A stretch of 64,000 nucleotides of DNA from Symbiodinium natans (GCA_905221605.1 CAJNDS010000002.1:1987690-2051689), one strand, 5' to 3'. Shown: positions 12,030-23,837, counted from the first letter of the stretch. Made by a program: numbers and translations. Notes: a model not told the origin generated them from the sequence alone.

Positions 12030-12300
12030 AGGCGAAAACGCGTGGGACTCAGACCCATTTTGCCGTTTGACCGTGGGGTCCGGGCCCATTTCTCCGGTTT
12101 TTGTGCAGTTTTTGTAGCAGGCGAAAGCGCGTGGGGTCCAGCAACTTCAAAAACAGGAGAAAACGCGTGGGGGCCCGGGCCAATTCAAAAGCAGGAGAAA
12201 ACGCGGGGGTCCTGCAAATTCCGAAGAAGGCGAAAACGCATGGGGCCTTACAACTTGAGAACTAGGAGAAAATGCGTGGCATCCCGAAAGAAAAGCCTTG
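12030..12300 (+). repeat. Degenerate 36-bp tandem array
   Basis: A GCGAAAACGCGTGGGG-type core recurs at about 12032, 12121, 12156, 12194, 12230 and 12266, with a period of 35-38 bp across the last five. Similar GCGCGTGGG strings occur just upstream near 11997. No coding role is evident. Confidence 0.75.
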
Positions 12301-12720
12301 GAGTCTAGAAGGCCTGGCCAAGGTCCTGATCTGCCTGGAGAATAGCTGGAGCCTCTAAAGCCTAAAGCCCTGAAGTCTGAGAGGCTCCGAAGCTACAAGC
12401 TCTTCCTGTCTTCCTGGCGAAAAAGCCAAGGCAAGCAGTAGCCAGACGGGCTCCTCCAAGTCCTGCCCTAGAGCCTTAAAGAAAGATGAAGCCAGACGGG
12501 AAGGCCCGCGCAGCTTCAAGCTGGAAAAAGCACTATGCTGAAGAGGCAGCGCGGTCTTTTCCTCGGGACCCAGAAACAGTTCCTGCAGCTGACGGCTTGC
12601 TGCCTACACGCTTGCAGACAAGCTTCAAGACTTGCGGTGCTTGCAGCAGCCAGAAAGAGGCAGGCCCCTCATGGTTCTTAAGCCGTAAGCTTGGCTTTGT
12701 TTTTCTCAGCCACATAAACC

Positions 12721-13280
12721 CTTCATAGTCCTCCTGCACAAGACAAAATGCAATTTCGGCAGCTGAAAAGTGCATTGGGCTTCTTGGAAGTTCTAGCCCG
12801 GTCTGCAGAAATACTTGATGACTTCTGCTGCTTGTGATGACATGAGAAAGCTAGCCAGGCCGCCAGGCCCTAGCGGCTTTATCCGTTCTTCCTCAGCCAA
12901 AGAGACCCTGAATAGTCCTTTCCCACAAGACAAAATGCAATTTCGGCACCTGAAAAGTGCATTGGGCCTGTGTCATCAGCTAGCGAGGCATCTAACGGAG
13001 GCAAGGGCTTTTTAGGCCTGCCGTGCCTGTTTTAGGCTAGAAGAGCATCCAACAAGCCCAATGCACTTTTCACATGCTGAAATTGGGATTTCTCTTGTGC
13101 AAGTGCACAACTCAAGGTCTGTCTGACCGAGGAAACGATCGGGGCACGCCTAAAAAGCAGTAAGATGCCTGGATAGGCGTCTTACTTCATCAGCAGCAGC
13201 AGAAATCTTGAAGCATTCCCGTAGCCCGGTTCCAAAAGAGCCCCCACCCAACAAGCCCGATGCCCTTTTGACCTCTTGAA
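12721..13280. repeat. Direct and inverted copies of a 60-bp repeat
   Basis: A unit with ACAAGACAAAATGCAATTTC and then TGAAAAGTGCATTGGGC occurs at 12721-12783 and 12908-12970. An inverted degenerate copy lies at about 13051-13103 and a shorter one near 13250-13280. The inverted copies could form a hairpin. Confidence 0.75.
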
Positions 13281-13298
13281 GCGCTGATGTCAGACCAC

Positions 13299-13346
<48 letters not shown>

Positions 13347-13580
13347 GACACATACAGAGAGAGACCGGCATTGAAAACTCAGAACACAGATAGAGAAAGA
13401 AGGTATAGAGATAGATGCAGACATGTAGAGAGAGAGACACAGAGAGAGACCGAGAGAGAGGGTTAGACAGACAGAGGCTGGCAGATAAAGAAATACAGAG
13501 ACAGACAGGGGGGGAGGGGAGGGGGGGAGAGGGGGATGGAGGGGGGGAGAGGGGGATGGATGAAGGGGGGGAGAGGGGGA
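13299..13580. repeat. GACA microsatellite grading into GA and GGGGGA
   Basis: About a dozen GACA units are followed by GAGA and then a G-rich minisatellite with GGGGGATGGAGGGGGGGAGA units. Frames through it are low-complexity. Confidence 0.95.
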
Positions 13581-13766
13581 TGGAGGGGGGGGGGGCATGT
13601 TTAGGTGCACGTTTGAGGGGATGTTTGGGAGGACGATCATCCCTTTATACAAAGTAGTAAGCAAGGCAGGGTGGCGACCACCTATAGGGTAGAGGTTTGA
13701 CCATTTGAGGTTTCGGGGCACGTAGGGGGTTAGGGTTGGGGTGCGGGGTTTGGGCCTCAAACACAG

Positions 13767-13812
13767 GATGCTTCGACTTTGGCAAGCTCGTCAAACGAGT
13801 GCAAAAAATGCA
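13767..13812 (+). CDS. Possible exon
   Basis: After CACAG|G the plus strand reads CFDFGKLVKRVQKMQ before a stop. It lies immediately outside the insertion-like block. The donor is unresolved. Confidence 0.28.
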
Positions 13813-14404
13813 ATGATTGAGGGTTTGTCTTGATGTGTGTTGTCGTCTACCTTAACAAATGAAACAAATGTGTTTTGTTCTGTTCTTTCCACAGAGCACA
13901 TCAACGTGATGTAGCGTAGTGATGCGTAGTGTGCAGGGCGTCGGTTTGAGCTGAGGATTTCAGGTTGAGGGTGCAAGTTTCCGGTTTGATAGGTTAGGGT
14001 TCAGTACTGGGGCTTCAGGTTCGCGATGATGGTGCGATTCCAGGGTTCAGGTTAATGATTGACATCTATCGGATACACGTTCAGAGTCGAAGCTGCGAGT
14101 TTACGTTTAGACGTGGGTGCCCGGGTTTGGTCTGGGTTTCGGGGTGGGATTTCGGTCTACGGCTCAGTGCCCGAAGCGGTTGGGGCTTCAGAGTTTGCCG
14201 GGTCTTAGTGTGTGAGCCTGAACTTTCCATCAACGTTCCCTACAACTTTCGAACCTCAAGAATGGCAGACCCGCCACACCACAGGCCTTTGACCCTGAAC
14301 TGCTAGCCCCTCGTTACACCCCAAACCCTCCCCGCGAACCAAGCCATATGTCCTATTTCCCAAACACGAAGCCCCAAGCTGTCAAGCACCAACAGCTGCG
14401 CGAG

Positions 14405-14440
14405 GCGGCGAATCCCAGAGATTCGATGCCCGGCTTCACG
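14405..14440 (+). CDS. Probable 36-bp exon
   Basis: GCGCGAG|G and a GTTTAGGG donor enclose AANPRDSMPGFT in phase 0. The next exon at 14894 also starts in phase 0. The donor is itself one telomere-type unit. Confidence 0.5.
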
Positions 14441-14893
14441 GTTTAGGGTGAGGTCCAACTGCTTCGGGCCAAAGTTTAGGGTTTTGGGTTTGGGTCTTGA
14501 GCTTAGGATTGAGGGTTAGGGTCTCCTGTTTAAGATTTCTGGTTGAGGGTGCCTGTTTTGAGGTTTCTGGTATTTGGATTCGAGTTTCGCGTTTAGGACT
14601 GAGGCTGCAGATCATTCGTGAGACAGCCTCCACTCTTGATTGAGCCTTCGAAGATGGCATGCGGGTTCCTGATGTTGGGTTTCGGGTTTTGAGGTTGCGG
14701 GTGCAGGGTCTCGGGCAGTGTTGAGGGCTTCATCAGCTTGCGGGCTTCTCAGACGTCTCTTCTTTCTTGGGTCTTGCGCCCCAGGCCCCTTTCGGCACCT
14801 TAGACATTAAAATTAAACCCTAAACCCCCCTTGAACCCTTAAGCCTTCAACTCCAAACAAGAACCTAAAGCCCTAAATGCCCTAAGGATCCAG

Positions 14894-14956
14894 AAGCTGA
14901 ACTACAACGCGAACCTCTGCGGCCTCCTTCTGCCTGGGGCTCCGCCGCGAGACCTC
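14894..14956 (+). CDS. Probable exon, unknown product
   Basis: A 63-bp phase-0 exon between CCAG and a GTTACG donor reads KLNYNANLCGLLLPGAPPRD. It is clear of repeat DNA and flanked by the usual arms. Product unknown. Confidence 0.55.
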
Positions 14957-15671
14957 GTTACGTCTGCGATTTTTGTTCCGGGATGAGGGTTCAGGAACTA
15001 GGGTGTAGGGTTTGGGTTCAGGGTTTTAGGCTTCAGCGTTGGGATGTGCAGTGTAGTGTCTAGGGTTTAGGTTGCAGATTTGAGGTGATGTTCAGTAAGG
15101 TGCAGGGTCTCGGGTGATTTAGGTTTGCGGTGATGTCCAGGTAGGGCCTATGATCCCTTCCTATTACCACCCCCCAAAATCCCCAAAGGGTTTTGGTATA
15201 AAGGGGGGGGGGGGTGGGGGGTTCTTGTCCGAACAACAGCCCGTGCTTTTTGTAGCTTGCTGGGAGACCCTAAGCCCAGGGACTGAGAGGAACTTGGGTC
15301 TTGAGGGTTTGGGGCTTTCAGAGTCCGGGTTAAGGTTTCTGCTTCAGGCTTCCAATCTCCCCCCCTCCCCCCCAAACCCCCCCTATTTTCAATAGGGGTG
15401 GGTACGGGATCGGGTTTTGAGTCAGGGTTTTTTTAGTATTAGGGGTGTTCGGATATTAGGTGGAAGGGTATGTTGTAGGTTTGGGGGATGTTGTGGGGTC
15501 TAGGGTTTAGGCTTAGGCTTTAGAGTTGCTTGCCATTAGACTACAGGAAATTTAAGTACAGAACCTAGGAAATACCCTGAAGAAGGTTGAATGAGTACCC
15601 TAAGCACTAAGCACTAAACCCAAAACCCCGAAACCCTAATCCCCAGATCGCAAACCCTAAAGCGATGTGAG

Positions 15672-15700
15672 GTTGGCCGATGCCTTGTACGCAGACATCG
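15672..15700 (+). CDS. Probable 29-bp exon
   Basis: TGAG|G and a canonical GTGAGT donor enclose one leading base, LADALYADI and one trailing base. Confidence 0.45.
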
Positions 15701-16230
15701 GTGAGTCCTCTGCAGCGGCAGCGCACCTTCGATGAGTGGTTTTGGGTTTCGGTTTAATGGTCAAGGCTTTTAGGTTTCAGGGTTCTTAATCTCCTAAGTC
15801 CCAACCCTAAACCCTGAAAACACAGCAAGGCAACCGGAGGTTTGATGTCAAGTTGTAACCTAGTTTCGTCAGAGCCGTAACAGCCGCCCTCAGGGTGGCA
15901 CAATCACATGTCTTTATGCGTGGCCTGACTCCTAGTAACCCTCTGACCCCACAAGCCTCAAGCCTCAAGCCTCAAGCCCTAAAGGCCAAAACCCCCAAAA
16001 GCCCGAACAGCCCCAGAAAACTTGAAGCCCTCCAGGCCCTCCAAAACTCATAGGCCCCGAAGCCGAGGCCCCAAAACTTGACCCTAACTGATACCAAACC
16101 TCACAGGTACCTTAAATCCCAAACCCTACCATCATCCGAAGCCTGACCTCGTAAACCCCAAACCCTGAACTCTCAGACCCTAAGCTCAAAAACCTAAGCT
16201 CTAAAGAGCCCGAAACCCTCGGCTGCTCAG

Positions 16231-16270
16231 GAAATGGGATCCTCTGACCCGTGCTGCGCCGAATGCGAAG
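16231..16270 (+). CDS. Probable 40-bp Cys-rich exon
   Basis: GCTCAG|G and a GC donor enclose EMGSSDPCCAECE. The Cys pairs (CC, C) could belong to a zinc-binding fold, but too little is present to name one. Confidence 0.45.
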
Positions 16271-16828
16271 GCTGGATGCTTAAGGCAATTTGGTGTTTAG
16301 GGTTGGTTTAGGGTTCGAACATCATGGTGGCTAGAACAAGTTCAGGGTTTGGGGGTGATTAGGGTTTAGGGTTGAAGGTTTGCGGTTTGGGGTTTAGGGT
16401 TTGGAGTTCGGGCTTCGGGTTTATCGGGTTTGGGGTTTAGGGATTGGGTTTCAGGGTTATGGCTTTCTGGTTTCGGGGCTTGGGAGTTGAAGCTTGGGGG
16501 TTCAAGGCTCAAGGCTTGTTGTTTAGGGTGTGGGATTCGAGGTTTAGGGTTCCGGGAATTACCTCATCAAGGCGGCAGGCTGGTGCTAAAAGGGCCCCGG
16601 CACGCCGACTTGTGAATACCGAGTGTATGTCCACCCCTTTGGCCTTTGCGGGCTTAGGGTTTCCTTGCTTTCTGATCGTGCTCGTGTTTATGCAAGCGGG
16701 GATTAGCCACACAATAGGGTTTTCTTGGTGTCTTTTTGCGGGTGGGCGGGGGGGGGGGAGTTACAAAACAAGGGTATTTACAGTGTTTGTGCGTATGTGC
16801 CAGTTGGTGCAAGAGTAGCACAACGCGA

Positions 16829-16918
16829 GACCTCGCAGGGTCCGCAGGCCTTGGCAGACGAGTGGCACAAAACAGAATTGGGGCGCTGCAATGCGCGAAA
16901 ACGCGAAAAACAAGTCTG
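16829..16918 (+). CDS. Possible exon in a repeat-free patch
   Basis: After CTCGCAG the plus strand reads GPQALADEWHKTELGRC then NARKREKQV and a stop. The patch at 16.56-17.03 kb lacks telomere-like repeats. Frame and borders are uncertain. Confidence 0.3.
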
Positions 16919-17105
16919 ATAGCACCTCTCAGATGGGACTCCGTGGTTTGGTCCTTTGTGAATAAACATAACATGACGCAGAAGCATGTTTAGATGCGCT
17001 CTCACAATTGCTCTTATTTACAGGCTTTTTGCTGTTTCAGCCCTAAACCCTGAGTGCACTGGATCCTAAACCGTAAGCCCTAAACCCTCAACCACAAAGT
17101 GGCAG

Positions 17106-17142
17106 GCCGACATCAGCCGTGCCGCCAAGGAGAAGGACATCG
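17106..17142 (+). CDS. Helicase exon before the Q motif
   Basis: A 37-bp exon between GGCAG|G and GTGCAG reads ADISRAAKEKDI. Its last base joins the first two bases of the next exon to give Glu and an unbroken reading into the Q motif. Confidence 0.7.
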
Positions 17143-18218
17143 GTGCAGAGAAGTGCTCAAACCTCCCCCATGAACTTCCCCCCCTTTTTGTCGTGGAAGG
17201 AAGGCTTCGACTTCGGATGGCTGAAAAACAGGGTTTGCCCGGGGTTGTAGGGCCTTGTAGGGTGTAGAGTTGAGGTTCTGGTTGTAGATTTTAGGGTCGG
17301 GGGCTGAGGGTTTAGGTTTACGGTTTAGGAGAGGTTGACCTCTTGCGGGATGCGAGTCTTTGCTGAAGAGCTCACGATTTTCTCTCTTGCTCACTAGGGG
17401 GCTTTCGGAGAGCCCAAACGCCCCAAACTGCAAGCTCGATCCTAAACATGGCTCTCCAGTCTTCAAGCCCTCATCCCTTTATGCACCCTTGAACCTTTGC
17501 AATTCACCCTGAGGTACATTGCACACAGCACCATTCACAGCGAGAAGGACTGAGCGTGTAAAGAAGCATGACTTGGGGCCTTCATGATCTAGGAATCTAG
17601 GCGTTAATAAGGCTTCACGATTTGGGGATGAGAAGTTCAGGGGTTCGGATGAAGGGGTCAAGGTTTAGTGTTTTGGACTTCGGGTTGAAAGTTTAAGGCT
17701 CGAGGCCTGGGGTCCAGGGCTTCTGGCAGAGGCAGGATTTGGACCTGTATGTTGTCTTCAGGTTTAGAATACGGTTTCAGGTCAATACGGGGTTTAGGGT
17801 ATGGTCTTCTTTTTTGGCATTACTCAGCCCGAAAAACGGAGAGAAGCAATCCTCGAACCCAAACTCCCAAACACCAAAGCCAGATTCATGCCCCCAGTTT
17901 CAAGCTATATGCCCACAGCCACGAACCACGGACAACCTAAACACAAAACAGTAGACCCCAAACCCCAAGCCCTCAACACGTAAGCCGTCCACCCTGGAGC
18001 TTGCACCGGATAGGCCCTAGACCTTGAGACTTAAGCCCTAAACCGGCTAAACCTCAAACCCCTAGACCCCAACCCCCTAAACCCTGGATCGAAAACCCAA
18101 ATCGAAAGCCGAAAAGAAAACAAAAGCTACGACCCGAAACCCCACAACCCCGAAATCAGAAAGCCGAACCGAAAGCCAAAACGACACAAAACCCCTGCAG
18201 CTAAAGTAAAACACCCAG

Positions 18219-18285
18219 AGAATCTCTTCCTGAAGGACCTGAACGAGTCTCAGCAGAGTGCCCGGGACATGGTCCTCGAGTCAAG
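18219..18285 (+). CDS. Helicase exon with Q motif
   Basis: Reads NLFLKDLNESQQSARDMVLE, matching the LNxSQ Q motif that contacts adenine in UPF1-like helicases. The donor AAG|GTGAGG is canonical. Two leftover bases join the next exon to make Arg. Confidence 0.88.
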
Positions 18286-19090
18286 GTGAGGTTTTAGGGT
18301 TATAAGGGTCAAAGAGTCAAAAGGGTTTAGGGTTTAGGGTACAGGGTTCAGGTTTTAGGTTATTTTGGCGTTTAGGGTTCAGGGTTCTGGGGTTGGGGTT
18401 TCGGGCTTGGGCTTATAGGTGTTTGGGTTTAGGATTTAGGGTCCAGGGCGTAGGGATGAGTATGTTGAGGTTGGTGCTTGAGGGGGTGCAGGGTTGAGGG
18501 TTTAGGTTCCAGGCTTTGGGGTTGCTGTTGCGGGTTTAGGGTTTGTGTTTAGGGTTTAGGATTTGAGGGTTTAGGGTTAGGGGTTGTGGGGCTTGTAGTC
18601 AAGGCCAAACCCTATGGGTAAAGTACAAAGGGCTTCGTCTACAGGATTTAGGGCTAAGGTTTAGGGGTTCAGGGCTTAGCGTGCAGGATTTGGGGTTTGG
18701 GGCGAGGGCAGTGAGGGTTTGGGGCTGCAAGGTCCCAGATTCGCATCGACCTTCCGGGCCTTGGAAAAGAAAGGATTCCCGGCTTTAGAAGTGTAACAGT
18801 TGCAGCGTCAGGGCATGGTTTGGGGCTTAGGGTCTTTAGGAGCTGGACATTTAGAGATTCATGGGCCTGGGGGTAACCCGATAGCCGGGTCTCGAACTCT
18901 AACCCCGAAACCCTCAAACCCGTAACCTTAGCCTGCATCTGAAGTAGCTTAAACCCTCTCGCCTTCCACCCTAACCCTTTCCCCTTACCCTTTCTTTACC
19001 CTTTGAGGAGCCGAAAGCCTTTTATCCTTCAAAACCCGAAAGAGACCCGTTCCCTTGCCCTCTTTCCATTTGTTATCTCGACCTGTAGAG
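18286..19090 (+). other. Intron with opposed telomere-like arms
   Basis: Representative intron. The 5' part (18290-18850) is full of GGGTTTAGGG variants and the 3' part (18900-19030) of CCCTAAA or ACCC-rich variants, so the ends are roughly complementary. No gene seen inside. Confidence 0.75.
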
Positions 19091-19157
19091 GCGTCGCTTC
19101 ACCCTGGTCCAGGGGCCTCCCGGGACGGGAAAGACCACCACAGCCGCTCGCTTTGGG
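19091..19157 (+). CDS. Helicase exon with Walker A (motif I)
   Basis: Reads RRFTLVQGPPGTGKTTTAAR; GPPGTGKTT is the nucleotide-binding P-loop of SF1B helicases. The acceptor is GTAGAG|G and the likely donor is GTTTAGGG, a telomere-type unit. Confidence 0.93.
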
Positions 19158-19488
19158 GTTTAGGGTCTAGTCATGTTGCGGTTCTGGGCTAATTAGCGTT
19201 TGGGAATTCAAGGGTTGAGGGTTCAGGACTGAATGAGGGTGTCAGTTTAGGGTTGTTCCTTGCCACGCAGAACCCAAGCCCTGATCCCAAAGCCCTAAAA
19301 CCTACACCCAAGACCCTAAACCCAATCTCAAGACCCTCCACCCTGAACCATCCGGTCTGGAGCCCAATATCTTCGAACCCAAATCGATAAACTCTGACTT
19401 AAGGTTCCCAAACCGTGAGCCACATCCTAGACCCTGAGCAAAAAACCTTAGCTCCCTAGTTAGCACAAGAACCCTTGAGCCCTTAGAG

Positions 19489-19560
19489 GCCACAGCCATC
19501 ATTTGCGGCTGGCTGAAGTCCAACCGTGGTCCGGTGTTAGCCTCCGCCTTCAGCAACAAG
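19489..19560 (+). CDS. Helicase exon with motif Ia
   Basis: Reads ICGWLKSNRGPVLASAFSN, matching the PVLxxAxSN strand that contacts nucleic acid. Starts AGAG|G in phase 0 and ends AAG before a GA-type donor. Confidence 0.88.
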
Positions 19561-20122
19561 GAGAGAGAGCCCTTTTTCTGTTGGTCTTTCTCGGTTTCTT
19601 GGGTTCCCCGAAACACCTGAAACCCGGAGCCCCCGAACTCCGAAACCCTGAGCCGACGAACCGCAGCTTGCGGTGCAGCTTCGGGGTTTTGAGCCCTGGG
19701 TGCACAGTCGGGTTTGGCATGTGGGGTTTAGGGTTTGAGGTTTCGTCTTCAGGTTCGGTGCCTGAGTGTAAAGACCAAGCGTGCAGGATGTACTCCCAAA
19801 AACGAGTCTTTCCAAACTAGGCCTGAGGCCTTAACCCACTTAACCCCTTTGCCCAACATTTTTCGGTACCTTTCAAGACATGAGATCTGAAACCCGAACC
19901 CCCAAACCCTAAACCCTGGGGTAAGTAAAGTCGAACTACGTTCCCAGACTTCAAACTTCCCAGGTTTCAAACCTTCAGGGTTCGGCCCTAAACTCCCTGA
20001 CACTCCCTGAACCCGATGCTCATCCTGAACCCCATGCCTCGAAGTTGAACCACAGATCTCAAATCCAAATACCACCACAAGCCCCTCTGGAAGCCTGCAT
20101 TCTAAAGCCGCCTGTGCGCGAG

Positions 20123-20197
20123 GGCTGCGACAATGTGGCGAAGCAACTGCACGCCATGGGGGTGAGGGTGCTACGCATGGGACTGTGCTCGGCCAAG
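20123..20197 (+). CDS. Helicase exon after motif Ia
   Basis: Reads CDNVAKQLHAMGVRVLRMG, the expected helix-strand after SN in UPF1-like proteins (N-A-V-x-x-L ... GxxVxR). Phase 0 at both ends; the donor is GC. Confidence 0.88.
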
Positions 20198-20278
20198 GCG
20201 GGGAAGTTTCTTTGCGTTCTTGAAAAGACCGTCAACCCTAAAGCTTATAAGGCCTTATATAAGCCTAAACTTTAACCC

Positions 20279-21143
20279 CTAATAAGCCCTACACCCTCAT
20301 GAGTTCAATTATTTTTGAAAGAGCTCCTTTCTTCCCTCTTGAGTTTACAATAAGCTGGACTTAGGTCCTCATCTGTGAGTTTTGCCAATGCCCCGAGAGA
20401 TGTTTACAATTTTCTTTTTTTGTTCTCCCTCCGCTTCTTCTTGGAGGCAAATGGATTGGAGTTCAGGGTTCTGGGGTTCGCGGTGTAGTTTAAGGCGTGG
20501 GGTTTAGGGACTTACTTGCTGGGTCTTAGGGATGCGAAGAATGGCCTACACCGCAGACCTGAACCCTAAACCCTAATGCCAGCATTTGGAACGCTTAAAC
20601 CCCAGGCCTCTGGCTCGCGAACCCAATCCTTCGAAGCCGTAGGACCTTCAACCATCAGCCCGAAACCTGAAACCAACAAGCCTGCACCCTAAACCCAAAG
20701 CTCTGAATCTTAAACACTCAACTTAATGTCCAAAGCTTGAACCCTGCATGTCTACAGAAAGCCTTGAACCTACGAGAAGCCAAACCAGAAACAGGCGCGG
20801 GAGACGTTCCGCTGAACTTACACCATTAGCCCTTGACTCTAGACCGTAAATTCGAAACCCTAAGCTGCACACCCTCGACCTCGAGCCGTAAGCCTAAAGC
20901 ACCACAAGAGAGACTCCTTCAAAACCCTACTGCATTCAAGAAACCAAGCCCAAACCTAATCCCTTGACTTGAATCCTACTAAGCCCTACACGTTGAAACC
21001 TGCACCCTTTCTGCCTCCCCCCCGCCCCCAACAGAAACTGTCCCTAAGCTCTCGCCTTAACCCCTAAACCCTATAAACCCTGTGGATCCTAAACCCACTT
21101 CAACCCTAACTTCAAACCTCAAAGCTTCGAAGCCAAAAACAAG
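20279..21143 (+). other. Intron stretch
   Basis: Repeat-poor, T-rich DNA at 20300-20450 is followed by C-rich CCCTAAA-like DNA. No convincing exon seen; a short candidate near 20785 was too weak. Confidence 0.6.
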
Positions 21144-21198
21144 GAGCCCTATAGCTTGGAGACGCGCCTTCAGGAGACCTGGTTGGACAAGCCTTCAG
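21144..21198 (+). CDS. Helicase exon, domain 1B/1C region
   Basis: Reads EPYSLETRLQETWLDKPS between ACAAG|G and TCAG|GTTTCA. One leftover base joins the next exon to make Ala. This fits the linker between motifs Ia and Ic of the family. Confidence 0.7.
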
Positions 21199-21850
21199 GT
21201 TTCATCTGGGGTTTAGGGTTTAGGGGTAGGGCTGTTCAGGCGTTTTGGGGTTTTTAGGGTTTTTTGGGTTTTGGGGGGCGGGGGGGGGGGGGGTTGGGAC
21301 AAGATTTTTGTTTTGGTTTAGGGTTAAGGGTGGCAGAGGCGTATTTAGAGTTTAGGGTGGCAGGCTTCGGAGCCAGGAAGCTTGTTTGTGGGGAATTGGG
21401 GCTTGCAGTTCAGGGCTTAGGAAGGGTCCATGGTTTGGGGTTACTTAGGGTTTAGGACCCGAACCCTTACACAGCCCATTTGATACTCCTCAACCCTCAA
21501 CCCTTATGGGCGCGCATGTATCCCTAAACCGTTAAGCCTTGACACAAAGCACATCGCGGCAGCCTGCCATCACCTCCTTGTCGCGGAGTTCTTGCATTTC
21601 ATGCGGTGCCCTGCTTGCAGCAACCGCGGAAGCTTGCACGCTACTTTGTGCTCGGGTTCCTGAGCTGAGAATGTTACATTCAAGGATCGGTAAACCCAGA
21701 GAACCCTCAACCCGACACCGAACACCCAAAACCCAAACCCCCATCCCAAAACCTACAACCCGAAGCCCCCAAAAGCCACAACACACACAACCCTGAAACC
21801 CTAAATCCTCAACCCTTCATGCTGAACCATGAACGCTCCTTGACGCCGAG

Positions 21851-21897
21851 CCCTGAAAAAGGAGCTCGGCCTGAAGCGAGGAGACAAGGGCATGAAG
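21851..21897 (+). CDS. Helicase exon, basic helix
   Basis: Reads LKKELGLKRGDKGMK and joins both neighbours in phase. The donor is GC (AAG|GCCGG). This intron side is almost wholly C-rich, an exception to the two-arm pattern. Confidence 0.7.
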
Positions 21898-22245
21898 GCC
21901 GGCCTTGAAGCCTGAAGCCGAAGCAGCCGAAAAGGCTTGTGAGCCAAGACCCGAAATCCCACACCCCCATGGTATGCAAAACCTAAACGCCCAATGGCGA
22001 AGCCCAAAGCCCAAAACCCTAAACTGGCCACACCCCCTCCTCCGAGCAATAGCGAAGTCCATTACGAACCTCTTCCCCTAAGCGTTCGCCCGACCAGCCG
22101 TCGAAAAGCCTGCAAAACCCAAAGCCCTAAATTCCCAAGAGGCCCTAACGCTAAACACTAACAGTCTCAACTCTTGAGGGAACGTGACCCTAGACAGCGA
22201 CCCCAGACCCTAAATCCTCAACCCTTAGGCCCTCTGCCCTGAGAG

Positions 22246-22300
22246 GCGGTTTTCGACAGTGTGGACGTGATTTGCGCCACCTGCATTGGCTGTGGCATGG
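22246..22300 (+). CDS. Helicase exon before Walker B
   Basis: Reads AVFDSVDVICATCIGCGMG, the strand and turn (VIxATCxGxG) that precede the DEAA box in UPF1-like proteins. The GC donor leaves one base for the next codon. Confidence 0.85.
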
Positions 22301-22380
22301 GCGCCTCGGCAGCACCTTGAGTCCACGTGTCCCAAAGGCATGCATCAAGGCGGAAGGGTTTACGGCTTAAGGTGTAGGGT

Positions 22381-22490
22381 TTAAGGGTTTAAGGGTTTAA
22401 TGATTGAAGGGTTTAAGGGTTTAAGGGTTGAAGGGTTGAAGGGTTGAAGGGTTGAAGGGTTGAAGGGTTGAAGGGTTGAAGGGTTGAAGT
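22381..22490 (+). repeat. Tandem telomere-like variant, 8-bp unit
   Basis: GGGTTTAA units change into about nine perfect GAAGGGTT units. It shows a pure tandem form of the otherwise degenerate intron repeat. Confidence 0.9.
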
Positions 22491-23005
22491 GTGCCAGAGT
22501 CTGGAAGGGCAAGTGGTAAAGGGTCCAGTGTTACAGGGTCTCGGATAGTAGGCTCAGGGTTTTCGATATAAAGGTTTAGGGTCTAGGGTTGAATCCCGAA
22601 GGGGGCCGGGAGGAGCAGCTCATTTTTTGTCCGAGTGTCGTAAACAACTTGGCAACGCATGGGGTTGAAGGGTTCAGGATTTGTGATGAGGGTATAAGGG
22701 GTCAGACATTCCCCCCCCCCCCCCCCCCCCGCGCCCCCGGTTGACGTTGTCGGGTGGCTTGGGTTTTTACGTCACCTGTTGGTTCTTGCTCTTCGTGGGC
22801 TTCTTGGGTTGGTGTTTCGACCGGGTGGTCAGTCCATGAGCAACCCTCAGCAGGCCATACACAGGGAGGCCCACAAACCCTAGGTCCGGAACCCCATGCA
22901 CCAACCCGTAAACCTACAACCCTGGGCCCTAAGCCAATAACCGGAAGCTTTAAACAGAAACCTTAAGTCCTAGATTCAGCTCAATGCTCTACACCCTAAA
23001 CGCCC

Positions 23006-23263
<258 letters not shown>

Positions 23264-23408
23264 CTCTAGCTCCCCAAAGTGAAAGACGAGCCCCAAAAGA
23301 GTGAACTGAAAAGGTTCGAGAAATCCTTAGCACAGTCCCTTTAAAAAAAAACACAACCCTGAGCTAAAAACTTCACTTTCCAGCGCTAAATTCTTGAGAG
23401 CTTCAGAG

Positions 23409-23461
23409 GCCCCCTGGACAGCAAGACCTTCCCCTTCATAGTCATCGACGAGGCGGCGCAG
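23409..23461 (+). CDS. Helicase exon with Walker B / DEAA box
   Basis: Reads PLDSKTFPFIVIDEAAQ; IDEAAQ is motif II, which binds Mg2+ and activates water for ATP hydrolysis. The donor is GC after CAG. Confidence 0.93.
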
Positions 23462-23807
23462 GCCAGGCCTCAGAGGAATATGTCGGGTTTCGGCTGTGAT
23501 TAGGGTGATCAGGGTTGAGGGCCGAGGGTTTTAGCGTTGAGGGCCGAGGGTTGAGGTTTAAGGGTTAAGGGTTCAAGGTTTGGGCCTGTGTGTGCCTCAG
23601 TTTTCTCTTTGTGTCTTCAGGCTTCAGGTTTGCTTGGGGCTTAGGATTTCAGGTTTCGGGTTTGAGGCTTCAAGGCTTAGGGTGTCCGAGATGCGCGCGA
23701 CTTCGTACGCCCGGGTCATCGACCTCTTCGCCCCATCAATACTCTAGGCTAAGCCAACTATTCCTAAACCTCGAGCCCCTCCCTTAACCCTGAAGCCTCA
23801 GACGCAG

Positions 23808-23837
23808 GTTATCGAGCCTGCAGCTGCTCGGCGAAGA
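23808..23837 (+). CDS. Helicase 30-bp exon after motif II
   Basis: Reads VIEPAAARRR; with the previous exon it gives DEAAQVIEPA, the family pattern. The donor is taken as GC, which keeps phase 0 into motif III. Confidence 0.7.

Larger units (their letters stand above)
10404..13692. mobile_element. Insertion-like block with related inverted ends
   Basis: The left end (about 10404-10497, plus) and right end (about 13586-13692, minus) share ATAGGTGGTC, CCTGCCTTG, GGATGATC, CAAACAT and AACATGCCCCCCC in the same order. Each is followed by a microsatellite (GA at left, GACA and GGGGGA at right). The interior from about 11.3 to 13.2 kb lacks most telomere-like intron repeats. It holds a 36-bp array and a family of about 60-bp repeats in both orientations. 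No transposase or long ORF was found. It may be one non-autonomous element, or two separate copies of a short retroposon in opposite orientation. Confidence 0.5.
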
